A program made the translations under genes and the position numbers. This document shows positions 45,156 through 56,346 of a stretch of 64,000 nt of DNA, piece by piece (the stretch's first letter is position 1; every line of letters starts with the position of its first letter). The stretch comes from Rhexocercosporidium sp. MPI-PUGE-AT-0058 (Eukaryota > Ascomycota > Leotiomycetes > Helotiales). The DNA is taken from positions 3,596,001 to 3,660,000 of the forward strand of contig JAGTJL010000002.1 of the NCBI GenBank assembly GCA_020746875.1. The letters run 5' to 3'. The notes beneath the pieces are model-generated. The model saw only the letters and a list, made by a program, of their open reading frames with translations, had not been told where the DNA came from and searched no databases.

Positions 45156-46412
45156 ATGTTCCCCTCCACGACCTCCACATCCCCGTCTCCCTCCTCCCCA
45201 AAAGATATAAACACAACCACAAACACAAACCACGAAACCCGCTATCCTAAACAATGGCCGCTCTTCTGGAGGACGACTATGGTCACGGCGGCTGTTACGT
45301 ATATCACTACATTGCTCGCTACGACTTTGACGTTGGAGAAGGTGGTGGAGGTGAGGGATGAGGTGTTGATTGGTGAGGGTAGGCTGACATGGATTCTTTT
45401 CCTTCTTGCTTTGGGTGTGTTTTGGGGTGGTGATGGGAATGGGTGTTTAAAGGGGGAAGATGGTGGTAGCTTTCTTATGGTTCCTTTCCTTCTCAGTATC
45501 TTTGTGTCTGTCCGATTTCGGTTTGGGGCTAGAGGGGTGGGGGGGACTTTGGTGTTGGTGGGCTTTGGTGTGATGAAGATATCCCGATGTTGTACTCTCT
45601 CCTTACTTTCATTTCCCCCCTCGTGGATGGTGGCGGTGCTCGATTTTGGGTCGTTTTGCTTTGGTGTTGGTGGGCTTACTCACCCCATTCTCGTTTTCAT
45701 TCTCTACTTTCTTCTGTTGCTTGAATGGTGCTTGATTTAGGGACATTTTGGTGTTGATGTTCTTTGGTGTGAAGTGATCAGTTTACCCGCGCTCTACGCC
45801 CTTCTACTTCGTTCATTTCCTTGGATGGCTTTTTGCCCAGTAGGACTGGGTTAAGATAGGGTCATTTCCTTTGCTGGAAAGAGAGGATATGTGATGAGTG
45901 TGTTTTTGGATGCTTTCGTCAATTCCTAGATCCTATACAACTGTTCATTAGCTCTTCCTTATCATCTTACCATTAAAATTCTTTTCCATTCATTGCCATC
46001 GCCGTTGCTTGATCTCCTCCTGCAATCGACACCCCAAAGCTACAACCAGAACATCGGCTAACTCAATCTCTCAACAGCCAACAAAGAAGCTGAGTTGAAG
46101 CTCGGATACATGCGACTACGATGGGAGAAAGAGCAGGAGAGGCGAGCAAAGCCCGGCGGTATGTTCTGGCTGAAGGACGAGGAGTATCTTGCTGGTGAGG
46201 CGCTCTTCTTAGACCCAGTGACAATGAAAGTAAGTTCATGCGACATTGTCCCTCAAAGGCAAGAGCTGACAATGCAAGCCATACATGCAGGGATACGATG
46301 ATTACATCAATGATGATCATTTGGCGCAAGGTCTGTACATTTGCCTTAAGAAGTGTTGAGGAAGAGAGGTCTGACTTCTGTTCCAGCCTTGGACTCCTTT
46401 CATATCACGTGA
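45156..46412 (+). CDS. Small single-pass membrane protein, four exons, 144 aa
   Basis: Exons are 45156-45372, 46078-46229, 46291-46330 and 46387-46412. The first intron is 705 nt, long for this window, with donor GTGAGGGT and acceptor CTCAACAG. It joins LEKVVEVRDEVLI in phase 1 to ANKEAELKLGYMRLRWEKEQ. A long open frame from 44865 reads past the donor into low-quality text and is rejected. The protein has a Ser/Thr/Pro-rich head, one membrane helix (FWRTTMVTAAVTYITTLLAT), then a charged amphipathic segment with GGMFWLKDEEYLAGEALFLD. The layout is that of a small organelle membrane protein, but no family name is certain. Confidence 0.55.
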
Positions 46413-46527
46413 TGGTGAGCCGTCGCGTTGATTCTGCTGGAACATCGCGTCCTTTCTTCTCTTCGCAAATCAGCCAGCCTCACAACATCCGCATCAACCA
46501 CGCATATCTCCAGAAGACGAACCGAAA

Positions 46528-48942
46528 ATGCAGGAACCTAGTCAAGGTATCCAGCGGGAACTGGTAAGTCTGCGCCGTCTAAACTCCCAATGGCGCATCG
46601 CTGACTTCAATCCCCCTTCTAGCTAGGACATGTCCATCTGGTCTCCAGCTACCGCTTCCCTCAACTCGCACAACTACACCCCGACAAAGTAGCTGAATAT
46701 CTACTCGGTGCCCCAAAGATCGCGCGCGATCAGGCTACTTTCTACTGGACCTACCTCGATCGACCGACTGATGGAACGGTGCTGTTGGTCTGGCAGTCTC
46801 CACAGCTAGGATCAGAATTTCCTAGCGATGGATACATTTGGAGTCCTGGGGAGAGCCCTTTCGCAATTGAAGTCGCAGGTGGCTATGTGAGTTGAATGCG
46901 ATGCGCTGTCTGCGATACCTTGAACAAATGCTGATGGTTGATTATTGTAGACTCTAGAGCTGTACCAGCAGAAGACTGGATACGCCCCAAATGAACCCGT
47001 CGCAACCCATGCCCGTCGTCGATACCGCCTCATGTCATCAAGAACAAACCCTGGTGGCCCTTCTCCCGACCCCTCACTATGGATCATACACTACACGCAA
47101 TGCGAACCCCAAGACCGAGTTCCTTCGAACGTCATCCCGGTCGATATGCGCGTCCGCGAGATCATGAACACCAGAGCATACCTACACTCGCACGGGCAGA
47201 TTGTCCAGAAAGAGTTCATGCTGCATGACCGTCAGAATTGGCCTTCGATTGCCTTTCCCAGAGGCCAGCCGCGAAACCAACCAATGTATGCACAAGGCGC
47301 ACCGGCTCCAAGAGTTCCACAAACAATGGCATATCCTCCACAACCACACCATTCGTCTGGACCACCGAGCAAGAAGGCTAAGACGCAAGCAAGTGCAAGT
47401 CAAGCTGCGGCCGCAGCCGCCGCTGCTGCTGCTAATGCAGCCCCTGGTCTTGATGCAGAAGATGATGAGGACTACTCTCGAGGTGATCTGTTTGATCTCA
47501 CTACTCCGCGCGATATCAGCATCGCGAGGTACAAGCAGAATCACGAGTGGATGGAAGAGGTTCTCAATTCTCCATACGCCATTCATCAGATTATCCCCTC
47601 GGATCTCGGACTCGGTGTGCGTGGAGAGCTTAAGGGTCTTACGGATGGCATTTTCGATGCGCCTCTAGACCCTGGGAAAGATGTTGTCAAGAACAGCTAT
47701 GTTGGTCGGTTGGACCCTGGGAAGGCTGAGCTGTTCCGTCAGAGGGCAAATGAGCACATCTCTGAGACGAACGCTGAGATCGAACGCATGAAGGCTAAGC
47801 ATGCGAAGCGACTGGCAAAGTTCAAGCGTGGATCTGTCATCACACAAGCTGAGAAACAGCTGCGCACTGCTGTTGAGAACCCAGATGATGTTGGGGATGA
47901 GATCTGGCGTCTTGAAGGGAAGATTGAGGAGACTGAAGACGGGAAGGTCATCAATAAAGCTACAACAAGAGTTTCTGACATTGTTGCCCAAGTCGAAGCT
48001 TCGGTTGGTCGTCACGCTGCTGCTGTCAAGGAACTCATTCGAATTCAAGATGGTGGATATGAAGAAGCTCCAGCAGCCTCTTCTCCACCTCCGGCATTAC
48101 CTACTCCACACGTCGCTACACCCGCTTCACTCAATGGCTCGCACAATGGCTCAAATGGATCACAGCACAGCGGAGTCCTTGTTGGCGATGCAGATATGGA
48201 TATGAGTAACTCAGCGGCTGGTCTGCTCGATCAATACCACACTGGCCTTTCCTCAAATGCTACTCCAGGGACAGGCAGTAACTACCCAACACCACAGCCT
48301 CACCTACAAGCACATTCATCGGCCGGGACACCAAGCAATCTCCACACTACATCTCCACAACCAACCGCTCAGTCACAAGAACCCACTGCAGATATATCCA
48401 TGGCCAATACAGGAAATGAGCAAGTCCCATCCGACACAACAGGTGGAGACTGGGTCGTCATTCCTCGCGGAGGAGTCTCACCCGCCAACTCGGGATCAGG
48501 CTCTGGGACCGGTTTAATCCAAGCACAACCACCCCAACCCAAATCGACCTCCCCAACACCGCCTCTTCCCAACCCAGTCCTGGCAAACATGGCCAGCGCC
48601 GTACCACCCAGCAACCCCTCTCCCCACCCTCCAACCACGGCTCCAACATCCAATGCCAACACACCTGGCACAACCACCTCTAACCACAACGCTAACAACA
48701 CCGCTACCCCTCTCCCTGATTTCCACCCCTCCCCAAACGTTTTCGCAGATCTCGGCGATCTCGAAGGCACAGAGCAATTAGAGAGCTTTGGCGGTGACGG
48801 TGGCGATTTAGGAGATTTGGGACTCGATATGGATGTTGATGTGGATGTGGGGATGGATGATTCGGCTTTCGGGGATGCGTTTCATGGTGTTGAACCGAGG
48901 GGCAATGGGGAGGAGGGGGATGGACTTGGTGATGGGTTGTGA
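46528..48942 (+). CDS. ssr4: SWI/SNF and RSC complex subunit Ssr4
   Basis: Exons are 46528-46563, 46623-46886 and 46951-48942, with introns in phase 0, giving 763 residues. The N-terminal Ssr4 domain is plain: LGHVHLVSSYRFPQLAQLHP, a DGTVLLVWQSPQLGSEFPSD segment, then ATHARRRYRLMSS, DPSLWIIHYTQCEP, and FMLHDRQNWPSIAFP. A polyalanine tract (codons around 47407-47445) and a Lys-rich KKAKTQ patch follow. A helical middle region comes next, then a Pro/Ser/Thr-rich, probably disordered tail of about 250 residues, and an acidic end with repeated DVD. In S. pombe Ssr4 belongs to the SWI/SNF and RSC chromatin remodellers in the nucleus. A short leader separates it from the upstream gene (115 nt). Confidence 0.9.
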
Positions 48943-50471
48943 ATTTTCCTCGGGATGAGATGTAGGTGGGGAATAAGGGAGAGGCAATTGGAGTGATTAG
49001 AATGGCGGAGAGCGGATTTGTAGCATGTATGATAATTGGACTGACCAGGTGTTATTTTCCTCGCCTACTTACTCGCTGACTTGGCTAATGGAGATACATT
49101 TCGTTGTGTTTTCTTTGGCATGTTTCGCTTTGCCTTGTCTTGTCTTTGCTTTGCTCTGCATCGTTATTCTGCTTGATGTCTATGCTTTCCGAGTCCTGTT
49201 TTGAATGCTTCCTTCCTTCACTTAAATACTTACCTTCTTGCTCCAAGTCCCTAATTTCCAATGGTACTTCACTTCTCGCCTACAATCAATCCTCTTCTTG
49301 AATCCTCCACTCCTTAGCATCAAATCCTTGATTGATCTTTAAATCTAGGTATACCAAGTTTTGGAGCTTGCGGATCTAGTGGTTATATCTTTCCTTGCTA
49401 TCATGTTCCGTTTCTCTGCGGCTGCCACGTCCCCTACGCAAAATGGGTTTGATCCGGGTCTCCTAGTTCTACGATTTTTACATACTGATCACGTTTTTTC
49501 CTTTCAAGAATCAACTTGCCTTACGCGAGCAAGTTCAAGGTTGTGCCAGCTGGCTGGCTGTGGAAGCCTGGCTGTGCGGGTACGAGCGAAGGGCTTGAGG
49601 ACATGAGGCCAAGAGAAGGAAAGGGGGAGATAGCTTCTAGGGAATATCAAGTAACCTCCCCAGAACAGCGCTCGTGTTTTGTCCTCCTTGATCCTGCTCT
49701 GTTTCAGGAAACTAGATATGTATGATCTTACGCCTCGATACCTTGCGACGCTGCAACATTCGTGCTGCAAGGCAGTGAGTGGAGATTAGGAGGTCCTGCA
49801 TTTTTGATGTTGACTTTCATGCGGACTTGATTGAAGAGAGATAACTACGTATCTTCAAGAATCTTAGGATGTCAGTTCTTTTTGTTGCATTGAGAATATG
49901 ATTAGGTAACTACGCCGGCCATGGGACCTTGCTGCATCATTCGGTCTTTCAATCAAGCTGCACGTGTATAGGTATATCACCACAACCAGCGCAAAACATC
50001 CATTGTGCCCAGGAACAGAGCTCCAGACACTTGGACATTTCTATCCTGTAAGGCATTTGAAGCAGATATGGTCTTTTCTCGGCCATTCTATCCAGCTCTA
50101 TGCAATTCGCAGTTACCCTGAAAACCCTGAATTTTCTCGCCAAAATTCTGGTGAGGTCGCCGTCGCTGGGTGGGAATAGCTTCATCAGCCGACTTGGCGC
50201 TAGCGTGCGGGCGACCACCCGCACGCCTATATTTACCTCGCGACCGTGTCGCCATGTTGACTTTTCCCTTCCTTTTCTCTCCAGTACCACAACGCTTTCT
50301 CATCCACGCAGATTCTTCTCTTGGATAGATCACTAGTTGTGTACTTTGCTTTCAGTCGTCTAGAGTCTCATCCCTCTTTTCGACGGCTACCACCTCTTTC
50401 ACGCTCTTCCCCTTCATTCCCGTTGTTTGGCTCCTCCTACCCCGTACCCCTCTACCCACAATACCGCCACG
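48943..50471. other. Intergenic region
   Basis: About 1.5 kb with no supported gene. It includes T-rich text (49100-49300), and from 50200 a CT-rich leader for the gene at 50472. Open frames in this region lack splice partners or coding bias. Confidence 0.45.
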
Positions 50472-51145
50472 ATGGGCTCCTTCACCTACTGCTCGATCGC
50501 TATCCTTGCGTTCGTAGCTGTTGCATTCATCACCTACGTTTCTCGCACCAGACAAACAACTCCCGATTTGCCTGTTCCCTCGCCCTCCGCCGCAGCTCCA
50601 GAGCTCCTTGCTCCAGCTTTGCGATCATGCTGTAAGTCCACTCCTCCCTGACACCGTCTTTGTTTACATCCTAACCGCTGCTTACAGTCCGCTCCTCCTC
50701 TCTCCCACCCAAGAAGTCCGTCCGCTTCATCACCCTCGACACCGATGCCGACTCAGACCTCGTCTCTGTCCACTACTACAACATCTCCTCCTCCTCAACC
50801 CTCAAAACCGTCCGCCCCAAGAGCTGCGGTCCTCACACACCCGGCGCAAAGTGCGGCCTTGTTTACCCCGACGGTTCCATCAAGATGGTCAAACATCTCG
50901 GTGTCTACCTCCCTCCCTCCTTCATTGCTCCTCACCGTCCTCGCTGCGGCAACCTCAAACGCGACAACGAGTGCTTCGATTGTCGTCGTGACCCCATCGA
51001 GCGCAACACCTGGCTTCGCTGCGATGTCCGTCCCGCCCTCGCCGTCACTCTCTCCGCTAGACAACCCGTCTTCCAGGTTCCTACTCGTAGGGCTTCGAAG
51101 ACTGCGCGTCGCCATGTTGTGACTAGGACTGAGTACTTTACTTGA
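50472..51145 (+). CDS. Membrane-anchored cysteine-containing protein, two exons, 205 aa
   Basis: Exon 1 is 50472-50631 and exon 2 is 50688-51145. The 56-nt intron (GTAAGTCCA, branch CTAAC, acceptor CTTACAG) joins LRSC to FRSSSLPPK in phase 1. The N-terminus is a hydrophobic helix (YCSIAILAFVAVAFITYV) followed by basic residues, so a signal anchor or signal peptide is likely. The body includes SVRFITLDTDADSDLVSVHY, SCGPHTPGAKCGLVYPDGSI, and then RPRCGNLKRDNECFDCRRDP, with eight or so cysteines. Codon use is strongly biased to C-ending codons, a sign of real and probably high expression. I do not recognise the family. The sequence just downstream holds the unusual micro-exon array, which may belong to its transcript. 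Confidence 0.65.
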
Positions 51146-51364
51146 GAGGACTTCTTGGATGTGTATTCTTCTCTCCGACTTCTGTTGACCGCTGACTGCT
51201 GACTACTTACTTGACTTGACTTGGCTCTGACCCGGACTTCCGACTCCGACTACGACTTCGATTCCTCCTTCGACTACGACTCCTCCTTCGACTTCGACTT
51301 CGACTTCTCGCGTCCCGACTCTCGACTCTCGACACTCAAGGCTATCTGTTTTGCTAACCCATAG
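51146..51364. repeat. Low-complexity GACTTC/GACTC tract
   Basis: Between 51185 and 51345 the sequence is built of imperfect GACTTC, GACTAC and GACTC units (CTTCGACTTCGACTTCGACT). It ends with a branch-like CTAAC and an acceptor ATAG at 51361-51364, the entry to the micro-exon array. Confidence 0.6.
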
Positions 51365-51755
51365 GTCCCTACCCATCCGAACACCCGACGACATCATCGA
51401 TCAAGGCAGAATAGGGTCGTCTAAACCGCAAGTCTTCCCCTCCAAACTGAAGCCACCCCACTGACATCCCAAAGCACCAGCAGCGACTCACGACTTAGAT
51501 AGGGTCGTCAATACCGTAAGTACAACCTCTCTGTCCAACCAAAATGACCAATGCTGATATATGACAGCACAAGTATCTACGAACCGAACTCCGGATAGGG
51601 TCGTCTATACCGTAAGCGTCCACTCTCTTTCACATCATTGATCATCACTAACATCTCACAGCACAAGTATCCACCATCCGAACTACGAAACAGGGTCGTC
51701 AATACCGTAAGTTTCCGCCATCTCTGCTGCCGATGACCAATACTGACTTCTCCAG
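51365..51755 (+). repeat. Tandem array of four micro-exon/intron modules
   Basis: Four diverged copies of one module follow each other. Exon-like parts lie at 51365-51427, 51475-51515, 51568-51611 and 51662-51706 (63, 41, 44 and 45 nt). Intron-like parts lie at 51428-51474, 51516-51567, 51612-51661 and 51707-51755 (47, 52, 50 and 49 nt). Each exon ends in the core AGGGTCGTCWAWACC and is followed at once by a donor (GCAAGT, GTAAGT, GTAAGC, GTAAGT). Each intron has a branch-like CTGAC, CTGAT or CTAAC and ends in AAAG or ACAG/CCAG. Exons 3 and 4 also share CACAAGTATC at their 5' ends. Exon lengths do not keep a reading frame, so the spliced product is probably non-coding or an untranslated part of a transcript. 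Confidence 0.75.
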
Positions 51756-52861
51756 CTTTAGGTCCATCCATCCATCCATCACTACCTCCGACAGTCCCAT
51801 GAGGGGTCAGGTTCAAGTCAAAGTCAAAGTAACAGTCACAGTCAAGTCACCTCCTCACCTCTGGATTCCGGACATACTCGTCAACGACAAAGATAATGGC
51901 AGCTCCCGAGAAGGCAAAGCCCTGTTCTTTATATCCAGCCACCCTATCTCTTCTTACAACACGCCACCTCTTCACACCTCCTCCTCCCACGACATGGTAT
52001 TGATGATCTGCTGCTCCCGAGAAGGCTCAGGCATCCATCTCGCCTCACCATACCATACCCCCCTCAGCACTGCCACAACCTCCAACAACTTCGATTCTAT
52101 TCGACTCTTGTGGTGTTCCTCTTCTCCCCACCTTCCCTGTCAGGTATTTGTCAGACAGGGGTTTCCTCCGCTTTGCTTCGGCGAGCGGGGGAAGCGCCCA
52201 CTCATGGTCCTGAGCGTTCTCGTCGCAGTGGGTGTTAGTAGACCAGTTTCCCTGCATCGTTGGTCTTTGACTGTGGTGTTTGGGGTGGTTGAACTGATGC
52301 GGGACTACAAATCGTGTTGATGAAAGTGCTTTCAGGTATGATCATATTCTCTTCTTGCTGGTTGTTTGCGGATGGAGCTGACTATTTGAGCTACATGCAG
52401 AGAGGAAAGGAGTAGAATCATTACGAAAAGATGAGGCAGGCATATCAGGGCTGATAGAGTTGGATCGTGCTGAGGAGGGGCTTATCCTCTGTAACGAGGT
52501 GGTATACCTTGTATATAGCTTCTGCTCTGATCCTGTCTTCTTCGTAGAGACTTGGGTGCATTAATATGAATGGTCTTTCCATCAGACTCCTCTTTAGTTA
52601 CGTTCTTCCTTCCTCAACTCGTGAACCTCTCCTTTCCTGGCTCTACCCTTAATCAATCCCGTTCTCGGAGCTATCTTCCATATTCCTCCTACGAACCTAA
52701 TTCCCCCCCCCCCCCCCCAATATTTCTATCGACATCTTCCCTTCTTCTCCTCTGCCCATGCCTGCGACCCGTTTAGTTGTCAATATAATCATCCTCGTTC
52801 TAAAATTGTAACCCATAGCTCCCTACAAACTCATCTCGATACTGCTCCTCGCCCTCAATTC
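51756..52861. other. Region downstream of the array, left flank of the transposon
   Basis: It starts with (TCCA)n and GTCAAA-type repeats (51765-51850). An ATG frame at 51733-52320 lies here but has no coding bias. A run of sixteen C is at 52703-52718. The minus strand of the last 60 bases is open and could be the tail of a gene split by the hAT insertion. Confidence 0.35.
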
Positions 52862-52880
52862 CAGAGCGCCCAGTAAGTCA
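52862..52880 (+). repeat. hAT left terminal inverted repeat
   Basis: CAGAGCGCCCAGTAAGTCA. It matches the inverted right end at 15 of 19 positions, and all four differences are transitions. Confidence 0.8.
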
Positions 52881-53209
52881 GCTGGCTGATCAGTTAGCCA
52901 ATCAGCTGGCGTTTTCTCGTAAGTCAGTCAGCTAGCGTTTTCTCGTAAGCCAATCAGCGTCAATATTCTCAGCTGATCAGCGACTTATAAGCTGGGGGTA
53001 TTTTTATAAGTGATTTTGGAGTCAGTTTAATAGGGTAAGAGTGGTGTTTTAATGCTTAATTAAGCGATTTTAATGATCCCGGAACGGAAAAACCACCCCC
53101 GATAGGCCAAAATTAGGCGGTGAGACCCGGCAGGATAATATCGAAGGCTTCACTTAGCATTTAGCTAGCATATAGAATACTTATTTCCATCAAAATCAGC
53201 CTCAACACC

Positions 53210-55701
53210 ATGTCTCGACGTACCTCACCTATTGCTGTTAATGATGCTATATCCCAAGCCTCTACAGCACCATCTGCTCCCTTTGAAGCTAGTATTTTTG
53301 GTCGTATGATGAGTTCTTCCCGTGTAGCACCCCCATTGGCACCAGAGTCCCTCACATCACTCCGTGATGTCTGCGAGCGACCTACGGCGATATATAACGA
53401 ATATTACAATCCTTTTGAGCCTCAGCGCGTTGATATTGCCTCAGACTACTCTCCCTACGTGTTTGGTCAGCCATTGTTTGACGATCGAGAGGTTGATATA
53501 CGGAAATTACCTCGTGGGAAGAGCTTGAGTCCTGCAACTAAGAAACCAAAGAGGTCTTGGGTATGGGAGATGGGATATCATCTAATTGATCTAGCACATC
53601 CAAAAAAGCCTCAATATTGGGCCTGCAAACGCTGTAAGTTACAAAGCTGAAGATCAAGGATTTATAATCCATACTCACGATGTTAGGTCATCACGACCAG
53701 CGATTTTCTCGACATAAAGAGCACGTCTTCAACTCAAATAGCCTTAAGAACGCCGAGAAACACCTATTACATGTACACTATTTGAACGCTGGAGGAGATA
53801 TATGGCGAATGGAAGCTACAACTCAACCTACACAACCCTCTGGTTACATAGACGGAAATCCTCACTTGATAATCCCCTTTCGACAGAAAGAATTCAAGAA
53901 CGCGTTCCTTAAATGGGTTATCCTGGACGACGTAAAAGCACGAAAAGCAGCGTCAAAACACCTCAAAAGAATGTTCCGGATTGCCAACCAAGACGTAATA
54001 AATGCATTACCTGCGTCAAGCTCAACTGTAGCCACTTGGATCGATCAGATGTTTGAGTACTTTGAACCAGAGCTAATTGCAGAGGTTTTGAGCGCACAAT
54101 CAAGAATATCAATCACCTTTGATGGCTGGGGATCGAAAAGGGAAAAGCTCAGTATTGTGGCTATAGTTCTTCACTTTATCAACGGCAAAGGAGATCTTGT
54201 TACGCGTCTTGCAGGACTCCCAGAGCTACCAGGACATGGCAAAACAGGCATTGGTATGTACTATTTAAATCCCGTGTATTTGTATTGACTTTTAATAGAG
54301 CAATGCTCTGTAATTCTTCCTCTCCTTCGTCGATTCGGCATTACCGCGCAGAATATCGGCTGGTTCGTCCTTGACAACGCAACAAATAATGACACAACAC
54401 TCGTTGAGCTTTCAAAAACATACAAATTCGATCCAAAACAGAAGAGATTACGTTGCGTCGGCCATATTCTCAATCTCATCGCAGAGGAATACTTATTTGG
54501 ACAAGATTCTGCCAGTTTTGAAAGAGATTATAAGGCCGCAGGTGCGCCGGCGCGTCGACAGCTGTGGAGGCAACGCGGAGAGCTTGGGAAACTACACAAC
54601 TTGGTCGCACACGTCATAGCCTCTGGAAAGAGATCTGAGCTCTTTATTGAGTTGCAGAAAGAATAGAATGAAAGTAGAGCTGTTGATCGAAGCTTGAAGC
54701 TTGTTTTGGACGGAGGTATTCGCTGGAACGCGTCATACGCCATGGTAACTCGAGCACTCCTCCTCCGCGAATCTCTCGATCGATATGCCTACAAACTGCG
54801 AGTCTCGAAAGATGCTGAAGATCTGGAGGTTTACAATCAAGACTACTTGTCAGATGACGAATAGACGACTCTAGAGCTGATCTCTAAGCAATTGGAGCCT
54901 CTATTTCGCATTACCAAAGCGCTAGAAGGCAATACAAAGCTGAATGAAGGAGCAGGCAAGCCATCCCATGGCGCGTTATAGGAGGTTTTACCAGCCTTTG
55001 AAAGTCTACTCGCTCACTTTGAAGCTCTTGAGCGCGACGCCGCGAATGGTCTCTTTAATACTCGCATTCAGCAATCGATTACACTGGCATAGAATAAAGC
55101 AAAGGAATACTACGTCAAGACCGACCTATCTATTGCGTGGCAGGCGTCTCTCGTCCTCCACCCGCGTTGGAAATGGAAATACTTTGAAGACAAGTGGACT
55201 GGCGTCGAGAGATCATATGTGACGAATGGTAAGAAAGCATTGAAAGCTCTATAGGAGAACGATTACAAATCAGAGCCTATAATACGGCAAGAGACCATGT
55301 CTCCAGAGCCAGAAGAGCCACAGGTTGATTACCTTGAGAATCTTCTCAATGGTCTAGCGCCAACGACAACAACACATGCTCCCTTGCGTGCTTCAAGCCG
55401 GAGAGATCAGCTTACACTGTATCTTGAAGAGCCTTGCGAGAATACTCCGCCATTACAGTACTGGAAATCAAAGCAGGCTCAGTGGCCACAGTTAGCTGCG
55501 ATGGCGTTTGATTTTCTATCGATTCCTGCCATGAGTTCTGAGTGCGAGCGAGTCTTTTCCTCTTGTGCTAAGCAAACAACAGCAGAGACCTCTAATTTGT
55601 CAGGAGAGATGTTATGGCATAGGGAATGCTTAAAGAATTGGGAGAATAGAGGGGCCATTGATATGTTGTCTTGTAATAACGCAGTTTGGCTCGGAATATG
55701 A
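53210..55701 (+). pseudogene. hAT transposase with five in-frame TAG codons
   Basis: Exons are 53210-53633, 53687-54253 and 54299-55701, with introns having GTAAGTTAC/GTTAG and GTATGTAC/AATAG signals. A BED-type zinc finger spans the first splice (YWACKRC joined to HHDQRFSRHKEH). The catalytic core includes ITFDGWGSKREKLSIVAIVL, WFVLDNATNNDTTLVELSK, RLRCVGHILNLIAEEYLFG and DGGIRWNASYAM. The C-terminal dimerisation region reads FLSIPAMSSECERVFSS. The reading frame is continuous to the final TGA except for TAG at 54664, 54862, 54979, 55090 and 55252. There are no frameshifts. Several TAGs stand where hAT proteins commonly carry Trp (GAL-x-EVLPAFE, ITLA-x-NKAKEYY), so TGG-to-TAG change is likely. 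Confidence 0.85.
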
Positions 55702-55832
55702 TTTTTTACAGCTTCAGTTTTGACCCCTGCAGCTGATCAGCAGCTGATCAGTTCTTCAGTTAAGTCAGTCAGCTAGTGATTTCCATATAAGTCAGTCAGT
55801 TGAAGAAACAGCTCAGCTGATGACTGACTGAT

Positions 55833-55851
55833 TGGCTTATTGGATGCTCTG
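55833..55851 (-). repeat. hAT right terminal inverted repeat
   Basis: On the minus strand it reads CAGAGCATCCAATAAGCCA, the partner of the left end. Confidence 0.8.
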
Positions 55852-56346
55852 CACACGCCGCAGATCATCCGGCCTGAGACCACACAGGTTGGGATGGCAA
55901 AGATCATCATGGTAGACTAGTTGTATATCGCGGCGAGACTCGATGGCCCTCAAAGAATTGGTTGCTTGCCGTGGGGAGATGAAACCCATCTACCTCGAAC
56001 CTACGATAGGACATAAGAAGGTTCAGAATCAGCTCCTGAATTGTGGGAATCATGCTTGTCTATCCAAAGACACTTCATGAGACCGGCATCATGCCACCAG
56101 ACATGCTCCAAAATCGTCTCGAACATAGGAACGAAATTCTTCCTCCAAGGCAGAGTATGGAGGAAATTCCACCTCTTCTAAGTTCTCTATCGGTGGTATC
56201 CTAAAGATGACTATCAAAACCCTAGGACTTGGTCCCAGTTCCTCCAGTCTAAAAAAGTCGAGATAATAAGTGGAAGCATTTATTTTGAGGAAGAAGGTGT
56301 CCGAGATTTTGGCGGAAATATTTATCGTCAGTTGTTTAGGTTAAAT
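55852..56346 (-). pseudogene. Minus-strand gene remnant beside the transposon
   Basis: Between the hAT right end and about 56340 the minus strand is coding-like in more than one frame. One frame is open from 56340 to the TGA at 56089 (83 codons, with VLIVIFRIPPIENLEEVEF). Another reads KRWNFLHTLPWRKNFVPMFE, then TILEHVWWHDAGLMKCLWID, and continues past several TAG/TGA codons towards the transposon. I do not recognise the family. It looks like a gene decayed by nonsense changes and perhaps cut by the hAT insertion. Confidence 0.3.

Larger units (their letters stand above)
52862..55851 (+). mobile_element. hAT-type DNA transposon, complete but inactive, 2990 bp
   Basis: The element is bounded by terminal inverted repeats beginning CAGAGC and contains one transposase gene with BED-finger and hAT dimerisation regions. 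Sub-terminal stretches at both ends are crowded with short motifs (GTCAGCT, CAGCTGATCAG, TAAGTCAGTCAGC), as expected for transposase binding sites of hAT elements. The 8-bp flanks are CTCAATTC on the left and CACACGCC on the right. They do not match, so no target duplication is visible. This is consistent with an old insertion, mutation of one flank, or a rearrangement. The transposase is broken by nonsense codons. Confidence 0.88.

Noticed and set aside
44865..45740. 291-codon plus-strand frame read as one gene
   Set aside because: It begins without ATG and runs through a good donor at 45373 into low-quality text. The spliced 144-residue model fits better.
51365..51755. CRISPR-like array
   Set aside because: Repeats lie in eukaryotic DNA, are diverged, and coincide with splice donors and acceptors. 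There are no uniform spacers.
51733..52320. 195-codon plus-strand ATG frame
   Set aside because: Its start lies inside the last intron of the micro-exon array, composition follows simple repeats, and no domain or splice logic supports it.
55852..55859. Eight-base target duplication of the hAT element
   Set aside because: CACACGCC on the right does not match CTCAATTC on the left, so no duplication is claimed.
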